From Budorcas taxicolor (Eukaryota > Chordata > Mammalia > Artiodactyla > Bovidae): a DNA stretch of 64,000 nucleotides. Positions within the stretch are counted from its first letter, which is position 1. Every line of letters starts with the position of its first letter. Below are positions 21,113 to 34,600 of the stretch, one piece after another. Under the pieces are notes generated by a model. It searched no databases and was not told the origin of the DNA. It worked only from the letters and a program-made list of their open reading frames with translations. A program made the translations under genes and the position numbers. The stretch is from assembly GCF_023091745.1 (NCBI RefSeq), contig NC_068915.1:36882001-36946000 (forward strand). The letters run 5' to 3'.

Positions 21113-21770
21113 AAGGATCTCTAAGATGTAGAAGTTACTTTTCCCCTTAAAATTCCAATAGTATACATCTGGGCCTTCATTCCATTTATTGTAGAAACCA
21201 GATATATCCAAAATAACTATGAGAATTTGCTGGGGGCTTACATTTCTACTAAATACCTCACAGTCTAGGGTTTTTGGTGAAATCTGTCTGGTCTGTCTGT
21301 CCTCAGATTTCAGACCTCCTTCCACATCAGCACCTAGTGTGGACATCACCCCATAGTTTCTTTTCCCACAGCACCACTGATACAAGGCTTCTGTGTATGG
21401 TTTGGGATGACCATAGGCAGTTATAGAATAGGTTACAGTTTTAAACTTAATATGAGATAGAAGTGGCTCACAAAATTCATTTCCAACATGCTTATATGTC
21501 TCCTTTAATTCATTCTATAGCTATGATGCTGAAACATATTTCATGTTCTTCATTTTTTTCCAACTGTAATTAGACAGGAGTTCCTGGTTGGGCTCAGCCT
21601 TTAACCAAAATAATGTTATTTTCATTTAGAATGATTCTTAGAACACAGCACTGAACACAAGCCATTTTTCAGTAAATTAACATTTAGATTTTTCGAAAAG
21701 ATTGTTTGGCTATAATCAAAACTCTGGAGATATTCCAGAATAGGAAAAAAACAAAACAAAACAAACAAAC

Positions 21771-21794
21771 AAATATATATATATATATATATAC
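21771..21794. repeat. (TA)n microsatellite
   Basis: About eleven uninterrupted TA units just after an (AAAC)n-like tract, likely polymorphic. Confidence 0.85.
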
Positions 21795-21863
21795 ATGCCT
21801 CAAAACATGGTGAATTCATTTACAGTTTTATTTTTTTTAACTTCATATTTGTAGACTGTTTAT

Positions 21864-22082
21864 TAGGGTTTCCCTGGTGGCTCAGATGGTAAAGCGTCTG
21901 CCTGCAATTTGGGAGACCCAAGTTCGATCCCTGGGTCAGGAAGATCCTCTGGAGAAGGAAATGGCAACCCACTCCAGTACTGTTGCCTGGAAAATTCCAT
22001 GGATGGAGGAGACTGGTAGGCTACAGCCCATGGTGTCGCAAAGAGTTGGACACGACTGAGTGACTTCACTTTCACTTATTAG
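21864..22082 (+). repeat. Bov-tA-type SINE just downstream of HERC6
   Basis: Complete SINE from AGGGTTTCCCTGGTGGCTCA to GACTTCACTTTCAC, with a short TTATTAG repeat on both sides. It lies about 130 bp past the putative HERC6 poly(A) signal. Confidence 0.9.
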
Positions 22083-22214
22083 ATGTACAATATTTTTAGA
22101 GTATCTTTTAGCTTTTAATATTCAGTATATTTTAAAATGATAATTATTATTCAGGAAATAATTCAGTAAAAAGCAATCATTCTCATAGCAAATTTAAGGA
22201 ACAGGAAATGCTGG

Positions 22215-22220
22215 TTTATT
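22215..22220 (-). terminator. Likely HERC6 poly(A) signal
   Basis: AATAAA on the minus strand, about 180 nt after the HERC6 stop and before the adjacent SINE (21.86-22.08 kb). It is the nearest canonical hexamer; the cleavage site cannot be seen. Confidence 0.55.
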
Positions 22221-22401
22221 AACAATATTATCCTTGACTTATCATGTCACTGTTTATCCCGGCATTTGTCAACTAATTCTATCTAAAATCCATCAATCTT
22301 TGTGCTAATCAGACCTAAAGAAGAAACTGTACTTCTGTACTAAAGAACAGGAGGATCGTAGGGTGAGAGGACCCGAGATCTGAGCCTCCCAGAGGTCCCT
22401 A

Positions 22402-22625
22402 TCATCCTGTGACTGTGTGTGAGATAAATCCTTTGTTGCTGTTGATGGCTATTTGAAGTGCTTCCTTCATTTTTTTCATTGTAGAATATTTAGGGAGTTC
22501 CAGAATATTATGACATGTCAGTGATCTTGGGAAATCTCTTTCACTGAAAGTCTCAGGACAGCGAAACCAGATTCCTGTTTTCTGTATGCCTTTTACATGT
22601 AGTCTATCATTTCCTGTAAGAAAAA
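22402..22625 (-). CDS. HERC6: HERC6 last coding exon with catalytic cysteine and stop
   Basis: Acceptor TTTCTTTTTAG, 224 nt including the TGA at 22402-22404. Encodes (F)[73 protein letters not shown]. The cysteine in SLTCHNIL (codon 22513-22515) is the HECT thioester residue. LPKYST and the terminal NSNKGF follow at normal spacing, so the catalytic lobe looks intact. Confidence 0.95.
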
Positions 22626-25600
22626 CTAAAAAGAAATAAACTTCAGTTAAGATAGTTCACAGAAAGAACAAAACTTAAAATGGAAAGGAAGAAATTAATC
22701 ACTACGTTCAAAAATATTTATTGGGTCCCCCTTGTGCAAAGAGAACTACATGGGACCATGTGGCGTGAAGAAAAATCATGACATTTGGTCTTTGTCTTTG
22801 GTGAGTTCACGATCTAGTTGGGGGGAAATTACGTATGTGAAAAGATGACAGCAAGATACAAGGAGTTTAGTTTAGCTCAGCTAGGAAGTATGACGTGAAA
22901 AGGTAATAAAGACACTGAGCCTCAAGGCAGGGAGAAAGGTGCCAGGTTAGGGTGACAGGGAAGCGTCAGGTAGAAAGAAAGAAACCAGAGAAGATGTATG
23001 TGAACTCACTGAATGCACAGCCAACAGAATCCCTGGACTGAAACAAAAGTTTCCCATTAAGAAAGAAGACTGGAAAGGTAGTTTGGGCTTGTGGAGAAGT
23101 AGTTAAGTTTGTGGAAAAGTTGTCCTCAAACATCCTCAGTAGCAACAAAAATAGCAAGAAAGATGTGTACGCATCTCAAGAAGAACTAAGAAATGGGATG
23201 AGAGAGAAGAGAATAAGGCATTAAGTCTGTCCTATGGAAACCCAGGGTTCCCACCAAGAGAGGTTCTTAAGTCTTAGTGGTCTTGAACATGGGCTTTGAA
23301 TTAGCCTGCGGGGTTCAAATTCTCATTCTGACACTAACCAACTGTCAGAACATAGGCAAGCTACTAAATGCTGCAAGCCTCTTTTTCCTCATATATGAAG
23401 TGGGGAAAAATAAAAGTACCTGCTTCATAGGCTGCTATTAGAATAAAGGGAAGTAATCGTTATAAAGTGATCAGGACAGTGCCTGGTATAAAGTAAGCAC
23501 ACAATATAAATGTTGTTCTTATCATCATCATCAGTGGTCACTGCTACTATTAATCATTTATAGTATTTGAGACAGTTAACATTGCCCTAATTCCACAGGA
23601 CTTTAGATAATTAAATAAAGGTAGGAATGTGAGATAAAAGGCTCAATTAGGAGCCAACTAAAGTGAAGAAAGAAGACACAAACTAGGTCAGTATAGGCAA
23701 GGTAGTAAAATAACAATACCTTTATTACTAACATTTAAAAAAAATGGAAAACAGGCTTAAGTAAGAAAAAGAATAGTGGTCTAGAAGGTAGGGGACCTGC
23801 ATTCTAACCGTTGCTTTGCCATTAACATTTGTGATACACTATTAATGACTTTATCTCAAGATATTTTAAAAGATATGTAATTATAGATTCATCTATTTCT
23901 GCAATACTTACAGAGGAATTTTCTCTTTTCATCCAAAGTTAAATTATGGAAAGCTTTCCAAAACATCAGTATAGTAGGATGTGACTCATGGTATCCTTGC
24001 TCATAAATAGAATTCTTGAAAAAAAAAAGGAGAAATTTGGTTTTTAGGGGTAATTTTTGTTTGGAAGACTTGGGGGTGCTTTAGTTATTACCTACCTTTT
24101 CAAATTGTTTCCAGTCATAGTCAGTATTTCCAATTATCGCTCTCATTAGTTCTTCAGGCTTGAAATGTTTAAGTATCTCTTTGTCAAAAAGTTTATAAAA
24201 TCCTCTCTGAAATTCCTCATACACTGCCTTTACAGAGGTGTTGAAAACATAATCAACACACTTAGAAACATAGTCTTTCCTGAAGAAAGCAAAAAAAAAA
24301 AAAAAAAAGGCCAATAATATACTTAACCAGTGACTAAACTATTCTCTACTTTGCCTTTTTTTTTCCCTCCCCCCATCTACTTTGCCTTTTCATCATTTCT
24401 ATTAAGAAAGAAAAATAAGTTACATCTGCAGAGCACACAACGCTATATGACACAGGGCTACGAAAACATCCAGTCAGCTGGAAGAGGAAAGTGTGGAGAA
24501 AACGCAGAAGCATGAAGGCTTTGTTTTGCTCCCATTGCCCCAACCACATTCAGGGCAGTATTTTAAAAACACCAATCTGAATAATGTCATTCTCCTGCTT
24601 AAAATCTTTAAAAGACTTCTCATTGCCTTGAAGGTAAATTTCAAACCTCTTTAGCAGGATTAAAAAGGTCTCCAAGGAAGAAGGGGGTAAAAAACAATGG
24701 GCTCCATGATGTGACCCTTGCCTGACTCAGCAGCCTCTTCCCACTGCCGTTTGAACCTCCGGCCTCGCTGACCTTCAGTTCACTGGCCTCACTGTCGCCG
24801 TTACAGTTAGGCCACAGCAGGCAGGGCCTCCTTTTCACCTGGCAACTTCCATCACTCATCAGAATTCAAAATGAACATGACTTTCTCAGGGTTGGTCCTC
24901 TGTTCTTCTCTCTCTCCCCTCTCACAGCACATCACTGTGTAAATTATGTCTGCAGAGATTGTCTTCTCCAATTTGTGATGAATTTCCTGAGAGCAGGTGT
25001 GCTACTGGAGATATTTCCACCAGGTATCACCTTAAAACATGCTAATCTACTCTTTGAGCATCCTTCAAGGACCGTCATGTCTGAATCAACCTCCTCTGTC
25101 CTCCCCTGTAACCAGTGGTGTGCTGGTAAATGTTCTACAACCAGCTTTCTTAAAAGGAGAGGGAAAAAGATGGAACCATTTGCAGCATTTGCCAATTTCT
25201 GTGGTTTACCTATCACCCTCTAGTTTCTTAACTGGTTTTCACTTTCTTCAGAATGTTCATCCTTATCTGACTTTCTATTACATAATAATTTATTGACTTT
25301 CTGCTCCACTGTAATTTCTACTCCAGATTTTGCATCTATTTTTACTGCCATATCTCTGACACCTAGAATAGGGTCTAGTATAGAGTAGGGGCTCAAAAAA
25401 TAATTGTTAAATGAACAGTGAAAAGTGCTGCAAAGGAAATATTTAATCTTGACTCCTTTCGTCACTTCTTTTCCCTGTAACCTTTTATCTTTTGAAAAAG
25501 ATCAGAAGCTAAAATGATCATCTAGAAAGACTGTAAAGCTCAGATGGTAAAGAATCTGCCTGAAATGCGGGAGACCTGGGTTCAGTTCCTGGGTTAGGAA

Positions 25601-28600
25601 GATCCCTTGGAAGAAGGTATGGCAACCCACTCCAGTATTCTTGCCTGGAGAGTCCCCCCGGACAGAGGAGCCTGGTGGGCTACAGTCCATGTGGTCACAA
25701 AGAGTCAGACACAGCTGAGTGACTGAGCACAGCAAAAGACAAAATATATTTATAAAGCATAGTGATATAAATATTTTATGTGTATTCGAAACAGATGTGC
25801 GAGGTCTCAAAACTTACTTGTTGCTTTGGTCTACAAATACAGAAATCCCATCTGGAATTAAATCAACATCATTTTGGTCCCAGGGTATCTGTAACCAAAA
25901 TATATTCAGGTACCAAACATTAAAGAAAGTCTGAATAATCAACCACAAGACCATTATTGCTAGTACATTCTTCCCTATAAAACTTTAAATAATTAGGTGT
26001 TAAATAATTATTTATATAGTTCATGTATGGATGTGAGAGTTGGACTGTGAAGAAGGCTGAGCGCCGAAGAATTGATGCTTTGGAACTGTGGTGTTGGATA
26101 AGACTCTTGAGAGTCCCTTGGACTGCAAGGAGATCCAACTAGTCCATTCTGAAGGAGATCAACCCTGGGATTTCTTTGGAAGGAATGATGCGAAAGCTGA
26201 AACTCCAGTACTTTGGCCACCTCATGCGAAGAGTTGACTCATTGGAAAAGACTCTGATGCTGGGAAGGATTTGGGGCAGGAGGAGAAGGGGACAACCGAG
26301 GATGAGATGGCTGGATGGCATCACGGACTCGATGGACGTGAGTCTGGGTGAACTCCAGGAGATGGTGTTAGACAGGGATGCCTGGCGTGCTGTGATTCAT
26401 GGGGTCGCAAAGAGCCGGACATGACTGAGTGACTGAACTGAACTGAACTGAACTGATATAGTTCAATCATCTAAATCATCTAAAACATACCATAGTATAT
26501 GCTATATATTGCTTTATGCATATATCATTCCATTTAATTTTTTACAGTGTTCACATTGATTGAATAATTGCTATCTTTTCACTTTGAGAGTGTATAGACA
26601 TAAGGCATCAAATAAGGAGCAAGTGGGGGAAAAGTCTTACAGTACAGAAGTATAATACCCTTCAAAAAACACATCCAATACATAAGATACTATAATAAAA
26701 AATATTTTTAAAAACATTAAATATAAACTATAATCTGATTTTCGTTAGTACTCACAGAAAAACGTATGCCAAGTTCTTCTTTAATGTCATTAGCATCATC
26801 ATTTAGAACGTCTTGCAAACACCTAATGAAAATTTTGGTTTAAAATATATATTATTCCTACACAACTTCAAAAGAAATAAATGGTCAATGGAAAAAATGT
26901 GAACAATATAAAAATTTATAAAGTGTATTAAAAGTCATATAAATTTCTCCTTCTCCACCTTCCCATTCCCTCTTCCTAGAGTTAACCTTTACAAGTTTGA
27001 TTGGTCAGATTACTGCCTATCATGTAGACACTGCTGAATCTTGGTGGAAATTATAAGAAAGGAGCACCTTCCCCTAGACCAGCCCTTCCCCTGAACCAGG
27101 CCTTATTTTTGTCTCCCAGGGGACATTTGGCAAAATCTGGAGACATCTTTGGTTGTCACGATTAAAGGGAGTGTTATGATTAAGGGGGGGTCCCTTGGAC
27201 TGCAAGATCAAACCAGTCAATCCTAAAGGAAATCAGTCCTGAATATTCATTGGAAGGACTGATGCTGAAGCTGAAACTCCAATACTTTGGCCATCCGATG
27301 CAAAAAACTGACTCATTGGAAAAGATCCTGATGCTGGGAAAGATTGAAGGCAGGAAGAGAAGGGGATGACAGAGGATGAGCTGGTTGGTTGGCATTACCA
27401 ACTCAATGGACATGAGTTTGAGCAAGCTTTCCTGATAGTTCAGTTGGTAAAGAATCTGCCTGCAATGCGGGAGATTCCTGTGTCAGGAAGATCCGCTGGA
27501 GAAGGGATAGGCTACCCACTCCAGTATTCTTGGGTTTCCCTTGTGGCTCAGCTGGTGAAAAGAATCTGCCTGCAATGCAGGAGACCTGAGTTCGATCCCT
27601 GGGTTGGGAAGATCCCCTGGAGAAGGGAAAGGCTACCCATTCCAGTATTTTGGCCTGGAGAATTCCATGGACTGTAAAGTCCTTGGGGTTGCAAAGAGTC
27701 TGACACGATTGAACGACTTTCACGTAGTACTGGCATCTAATGGGTAGCAGCCCCATATGCTGCTAGGCATCTCTACAATGTCCAAGTCAGTCTTCCACAA
27801 CAAAGAATTATCTAGCCCAAAATGTGTGTACTGCCAAGGCTGAAAAACCCTGCTCTATACTGTCAGAGTATATGGTATAAATCTAGCCAGTGTTTTCTTT
27901 CACTAACAGTACACGGGAAGAGAATCTTTTTCTTCCATCTGTTGCCAACTCTATGTTGTATGAAAAACTTTTTAACAGTTGTCAATCTATAAGCAGAAAA
28001 ATTATATCTCATTTCCATCTGCATTTTCTTGGTTACTAGAAAGATTGAGCCTATTTTTTGAGTTTATATACACATATAGTCATATCTATATTATACAAAG
28101 ATATTAATCCGTTGTCTATAATGTGTTGCCAGTTTTTTCTTTAGAGAACATAGTTGGCCATTTAACCTAGAACAAGCATTTTTCAGTCCTTAAAAAATAA
28201 AGTTCATGGGCTTCCCTGCTGGCTCAGTGGTAAAGAATCTGCCTACAAATGCAGGAGACACAGGTTCGATCTCTGATCCGGGAAGACCCCACATGCTGCA
28301 GAACAACTATGCCCGTGCACCACAACTATTGAGCCTGTGCTCTAGAGCCCAGGAGCCGCAGCTACTGACCCACGTGCTGCAGCTCCTGAAGGCTGCATGC
28401 CCTAGAGCCCACGCTCGGCAACAAGAGAAGCCACCACAAGGAGAAGCTCGGATACCACAACTAGAGCAGCCCCCTGCCCAGCAATGAAGACTCAGCACAG
28501 CCAAAAAATAAATGAATAAAAATTAAATACCAACGTTTGTGACGTGCTGATTTATTGAAATAAGTGAAATATGATTAAATAGGATTATTTAAAATCAATA

Positions 28601-31600
28601 TAGCATGTATGATTCTCATTACGAATATCATGTACTATCCAAAGCAACCATTTCCATCTGGATAAATTCAAGAGACTAGACCACAGCTCTGTTTATTGTG
28701 CCATTGCTAATTAGAGGAGCATTTGGCTTTTTTCCACTTCTGAAGGTTTACTTGATTATAAGTCATGCTAAAATTCAAACTCATCTAAAGAGCATGCACA
28801 TTTATTGAAACTGAAGACCTTATCTGTGTGTCTCTGTGTGTATCTATGTGTCTGTGTGTAACATTATTTGTGTCTAAACAACTGAGACGGACTGAGACTG
28901 ACTAGATACACAGTCCTAAAAAAAAATTATATTTACTTACTTTCCAAAAGAAGGACTGAGTTCTTTTAAATCTTCCAATGATGGCTCCTGGTCCAGAAGT
29001 TTCTTAAACAGAGCCAGTGGGAAAGGGAGGTAGACAACATTAAAATTATATAGGGAGAGTCCACACAGCATCCCAAAGAGGAAATACATCTTCTTCTCAA
29101 ATTTAGGCTAGAGAAGAAAAAAAAAATCCTTTATGTATTATATATAATCAATAATCCAGACAGATAATTAGATTAGTAAAAAAAAGTTTGGTTCCTTTCT
29201 CTAATAGTCAGAAATTAGAAACAAAATGAGCTTCAGGAAAATAAAAATTTGAGGTTCTCATATAGGTTATAATACAATATAAAATTCTGTAAGTTAAAAT
29301 ACAAATGTTAACAGTTCAGAATATTAAACAAATGAATTTGATTTTTGTTACTAATAGCATATTTGGAATATGAAAAAAATGCTCAGTGAACCTTAAAAAT
29401 GAAGGTTTTCACTATTGAATTTTACACTCTTTGTCTTCAAATTCATGTAGAAAATGACACCAGGAAGGAAGGGTGTACTTTATCTATGCCTGCAGCGGGT
29501 GTCAGTCATGCCAGGGGTGTGTCAGAGGAGTGCTGGTCCCTTCAGCAATGCCGCCCTCAACCCAGGTGTGCTTACAGGGACAAGCATATGGGTCAGGGAA
29601 AGCGACCGATGCTGTTGACTCTGAAGGTCTGTGGAAGGAAGAAGGGAAGAGTCCTGATAAAATTAGCTTCACTCTTCTCTGCACTGTGTGGTCCTGGATG
29701 AAGTAAACCCTGGCCACATCTGGCCAGGCTGTCACTACAGCCCAACCGACAGGTCACTATTCCAAGACTTCAGTTCCAGTGCCAGCTTTGCTGTTAGCTG
29801 ATCACTGACTTTAGGGACCCATATAGTAATCTGTGCTTCAATCTACTTGCTCTATTTACTTCCTAGTGTAATTGCCTAGGAGAAACATTAAAAATGCATT
29901 TGAATTTTGAAAATGAGTTAAAAGTTCAATACAAGTAACCTCCAAAGGTGATCTCTTCTAATCTAATCAGTCTTACTTCCTGTATTTGTAAGGTGTCCCT
30001 GAGTCTAGTGGATTTTGTCTCTTTGTTTTCTATCCAGCAGTATAGTATTCAGTAAAGCTTAAGGGTAAGCACTGGGGGCTTTGGGATCACTCTTAAATTT
30101 ATATCCTCACTTGGTCACTTGCAAGTTGAATATCTGTTCAGTTCAGTCTCTGAGTCGTGTCTGACTCTTTGTGATCCCGTGGACTGCAGCATGTCAAGAC
30201 ACCCTGTCCATCACTAACTCCCAGAGTTCACCAGAGTTCATTCAAACTCATGTCCATTGAGTCAGTGATGCCATCCAACCATCTCATCCTCTATTGTCCC
30301 CTTCCCCTCCTGCCTTCAATCTTTCTGAGCATCAGGGTCTTTTCAAATGAGACAGTTCTTCGCATCAGGTGGCCAAATTATTAGAGCTTCAGTTTAAATA
30401 TTAGTCCTTGCAATGAATATTCAGGACTGATTTCATTTAGGATGGAATGGTTGAATCTCCTTGCAGTCCAAGGGACTCTCAAGAGTCTTCTCCACCACCG
30501 CAGCTTAAAAGCATCAATTCTTTAGCGCTCAGCCTTCTTTATATCCAACTCTCACATCCATACATGACCACTGGAAAAACCACACCTTTGACTAGACGGA
30601 CCTTTGTTGGCAAAGTAATGTCTCTGCTTTTTAATATACTGTCTAGGTTGGTCATAACTTTCCTTCCAAGGGACAAGTGTCTTTTAATTTCATGGCTGCA
30701 GTCACCATCTGCAGTGAATTTCGAGCGCCCTAAAATAAAGTCTCTCACTGTTTCCACTGTTTCCCCATCTATTTGCCATGAAGTGATGGGACCAGATGCC
30801 ATGATCTTAGTTTTCTGAATGTTGATCTTTAAGCCACCTTTTTCACTCTCCTCTTTCACTTTCATCAAGAGGCTTTTTAGCTCCTCTTCACTTTCTGCCA
30901 TAAGGGTGGTGTCATCTGCATATCTGAGGTTATTGATATTTCTCCTGGCAATCTTGATTCCAGCTTGTGCTTCACCCAGCCCAGCGTTTCTCATGATGTA
31001 CTCTGCATATAAGTAAAATAAGCAGAGTGACAGTGTACAGTCTTGAAGTACTCCTTTCCTTATTTGGAACCATTCTTTTATTCCATAGAGACTTCCCTGG
31101 TGGCTCAGAAGGTAAAGCGTCTGCCTACAATGTGGGAGAACATGGGTTCAATCCCTGGGTTGGGAAGATCTCTTGGAGAAGGGAATGGCAACCCACTCCA
31201 GTATTCTTGTCCTCCCCCACCAAAAAAGGGGCTCAAAGAAATATTTGTCTTCCCTGGTAGCTCACATGGTAAAGTGTCTGTCTACAATGTGGGAGACCTG
31301 GGTTCGATCTCTGGGTTGAGAAGTTCCCTGGAGAAGGAAATGGCAACCCACTCCAGGGTCTTGCCTAGAAAATCCCATGGACAGAGGAGCCTGGTATCCA
31401 TGGGGTCGAAAAGAGTCAGACAGGACTGAGCGACTTCACTTTCACTTTCTTTCTTTCTTGTTATTCCATGTCCAGTTCTAACTGTTGCTTTCTGACCTGT
31501 ATACAGGTTTCTCAAGAGGCAGGTCAGGTCGTCTAGTATTCCCATCTCTTTCAGAATTTTCCACAGTTTGTTGTGATCCACACAGTCAAAGGCTTTGGCA

Positions 31601-34600
31601 TAGTCAATAAAACAGAAATAGATGTTTTTCTGGAACAATCTTGCTTTTTCGATGATCCAGCAGATGTTGGCAATTTGATCTCTGGTTCCTCTGCCTTTTC
31701 TAAAACCAGCTTGAACATCTGGAAGTTCGTGGTTCACATACTGCTGAAGCCTGGCTTGGAGAATGTTGAGCATTACTTTACTAGTATGTGCGATAAGTGC
31801 AGTTGTGTGGTAGTTTGAGCATTCTTTGGCATTAGCTTTCTTTGGGATTGGAATGAAAACTGACCTTTTACAATCCTGTGGCCACTGCTGCGTTTTTCAA
31901 ATTTGCTGGCATATTTTGTGCAGCACTTTCACAGCATCATCTTTTAGGATCTGAAATAGCTCAGCTGGAATTCCATCACCTCCACTAGCTTTGTTCGTAG
32001 TGATGCTTTCTAAGGCCCACTTGACTTCGCATTCCAGGATGTCTGGCTCTAGGTGAGTGATCACACCACCATGATTATCTTGGTTGTGAAGATCTTTTTT
32101 GTATAGTTCTTCTGTGTATTCTTGCCACCTCTTCTTAATATCTTCTGCTTCTGTTAGGTCCATACCATTTCTGTCCTTTATTGTGCCTATTCTTGCATGA
32201 AATGTTCCCTTGGTATCTCTAATATTCTTAAGAGATCGCTAATCTTTCTCATTCTATTGTTTTCCTCTATTTCTTTGCACTGATCACTGAGGAAGGCTTT
32301 CTTATCTCACCTTGCTAGTCTTTGGAACTCTGCATTCAAGTGGGTATATTTTTCCTTTTTTCTTTTGCTTTTTGCTTCTCTTCTTTTCACAGCTATTTGT
32401 AAGGTCTCCTCAGACAGCCATTTTGCTTTTTTGCATTTCTTTTTCTTGGGGATGGTCTTGATTCCTGTTTCCTGTACAATGTCATGAACCTCCATCCATA
32501 GTTCTTCAGGCACTCTATCAGATATAATCCCTTGAATCGATTTGTCACTTCCACTGTATAATCGTAAGAGATTTGATTTAGGTCATACCTGAATGGTCTA
32601 GTGGTTTTCCCTACTTTCTTCAATTTAAGTCTGAATTTGGCAATAAGGAGTTCATGATCTGAGTCACAGTCAGCTCCCGGTCTTGTTTCTGTTGACTGTA
32701 TGTAGCTTCTCCATCTTTGGCTGCAAAGAATATAATCAATCTGAATTCAGTATTGACCTCTGGTGATGTCCATGTGTAGAGTCTTCTCTTGTGTTGTTGG
32801 AAGAGGGTGTTTGCTATGACCAATGCATTCTCTTGGAAAAATTCTATTAGCCTTTGCCCTGCTTCATGCTGTACTCCAAGGCCAAATCTGCCTGTTACTC
32901 CAGGTATCTCTTGACTTCCTACTTTTGCATCCAGTCCCCTATAATGAAAAGAACATCTTTTGGGGGTGTTAGTCCTAGAAAATCTTGTAGGTCTTCATAG
33001 AGCCGTTCAAGTTCAGCTTCTTCAGCATTACTGGTCGGAGCATAGACTGGGATTAATGTGATATTGAATGGTTTGCCTTGGAAATGAGCAGAGATCGTTC
33101 TGCCATTTTTGAGATTGCATCCAAGTACTGCATTTCGGACTCTTTTGTTGACTATGACAGCTACTCCATTTCTTTTAAGGGATTCTTGCCCACAGTAGTA
33201 GATATAATGGTCATCTTATTTAAATTCACCCATCCAGTCCATTTTAGTTCACTGATTCCTAAAATGTCGACATTCACTCTTGCCATCTCCTGTTTGACCA
33301 CTTCCAATTTGTCTTGATTCATGGACCTAACATTCTAGGTTCCTATGCAATTTTGCTCTTTATAGCATTGGACTTGGCTTCTATCACCAGTCACATGCAC
33401 AAGTGGATGGTTATTTTTGCTTTGGCTCTGTCTCTTCATTCTTTCAGGAGTTATTTCTCCACTGATCTCTAATAGCATATTGGGTAGCTACCGACCTGGG
33501 GAATTCATCTTTCACTGTCCTAATTTTTCACCTTTTCATACTGTTCACGGGGTTCTCAAGGCAAGAATACTAAAGAGGTTTGCTATTCTCTTCTCCAGTG
33601 GACCACATTTTGTCAGAACTCTCCACCATGACCCTCCTTCTTAAGTGGCCCTACAAGGCATGGCTCATAGTTTCACTGAGTTAGACAAGGCTGTGGTCCA
33701 TGTGATCAGACTGATTAGTTTTCTGTGATTGTGGTTTTCAGTCTGTCTGCCTTCTGATGGAGAAGGATAAGAGGCTTATGGAAGCTTCCTGATGGGAGAG
33801 ACTGACAGAGGGGGAAATTGGGTCTTGTTCTGATGGGCGAGGCCATGCTCAGTAAATCTTTAATCTAGTTTTCTGTTAATGGGTAGAGCTGTGTTCCCTC
33901 CCTGTTATTTACTTGGGGCCAAATTATGGTGGAGGTAACGAATATCTGTATACAGTTTATTTAATCTCTCCGTGCCTCAGTTTCTTCATCTTTAAAATGG
34001 GGCAAACCACTTATCTCATAGAGTTGATATGAGGTTTATTTTCTTCCTTTCCATTCCCTGCTTGCATTGTTTTGATATATTTAGTCCCTATCCTTCATCA
34101 TTAACCTCAGGGCTCCATTTTCCAATGACACTTTTTCCAATCACTTCAGTCCCCCTTGATTTCTTTAGGTCCTAAGAAAGAATCCCTTAAATTTGTATAG
34201 TGACCTAAAGTTTTCAGGGAACCTCACACTTTTATCATACCTTCACACTTTGACATACCTTTTATCTTGTTTTAATCTCACAATAACTCTATAAAGCAGG
34301 CAGAATAGATATTAGTTTTGCTAGTACTTAGGCATTTTTACTGGAGAAAGCAATGGCAACCCACTCCAGTACTCTTGCCTGGGAAATCCCATGGACGGAG
34401 GAGCCTGGTAGGCTGCCGTCTATCGGGTCGGACAGAGTCGGATACAACTGAAGTGACTTAGCAGCAGCAGCAGCAGGCATTTTTACAGTTGAGGAAACTA
34501 ACAACTCAGAGAGGCTAAATTATACACCCACCATCACTCAAGACTAGATCTCTGGGCTTCTGATCTCACAAGAGTGCTTCCTTCCCTATCCTACCTATTT

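Larger units (their letters stand above)
27095..27860. repeat. MER20-like hAT relic split by retroposons
   Basis: Left half (CCCAGGGGACATTTGGCAAA, CTTTGGTTGTCACGATT) ends about 27182; right half (TACTGGCATCTAATGGGTAG, AACAAAGAATTATCTAGCCC, TGAAAAACCCTG) resumes at about 27725. The 540 bp between are BovB and SINE sequence. Confidence 0.75.
30060..34045 (+). repeat. MIR split by a BovB insertion
   Basis: The left half (30060-30137, TCCTCACTTGGTCACTTGCA) continues at 33950 with TTTAATCTCTCCGTGCCTCA and AAAATGGGGCAAACC. The halves join exactly across the BovB target-site duplication. Confidence 0.8.

Noticed and set aside
21863..22075. Recurring 60-80 codon frames such as those in SINEs ([19 protein letters not shown] type)
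   Set aside because: They recur in every Bov-tA copy and are translations of the SINE, not genes.
22402..22613. Last HERC6 exon starting after the inner TTACAG at 22614
   Set aside because: Its AG is good but the frame needs the FFLT codons just upstream; the acceptor TTTTTAG at 22626 gives the conserved KFLFFLTG.
28820..28862. TG-rich tract as Z-DNA or regulatory element
   Set aside because: Short and interrupted; ordinary simple sequence.
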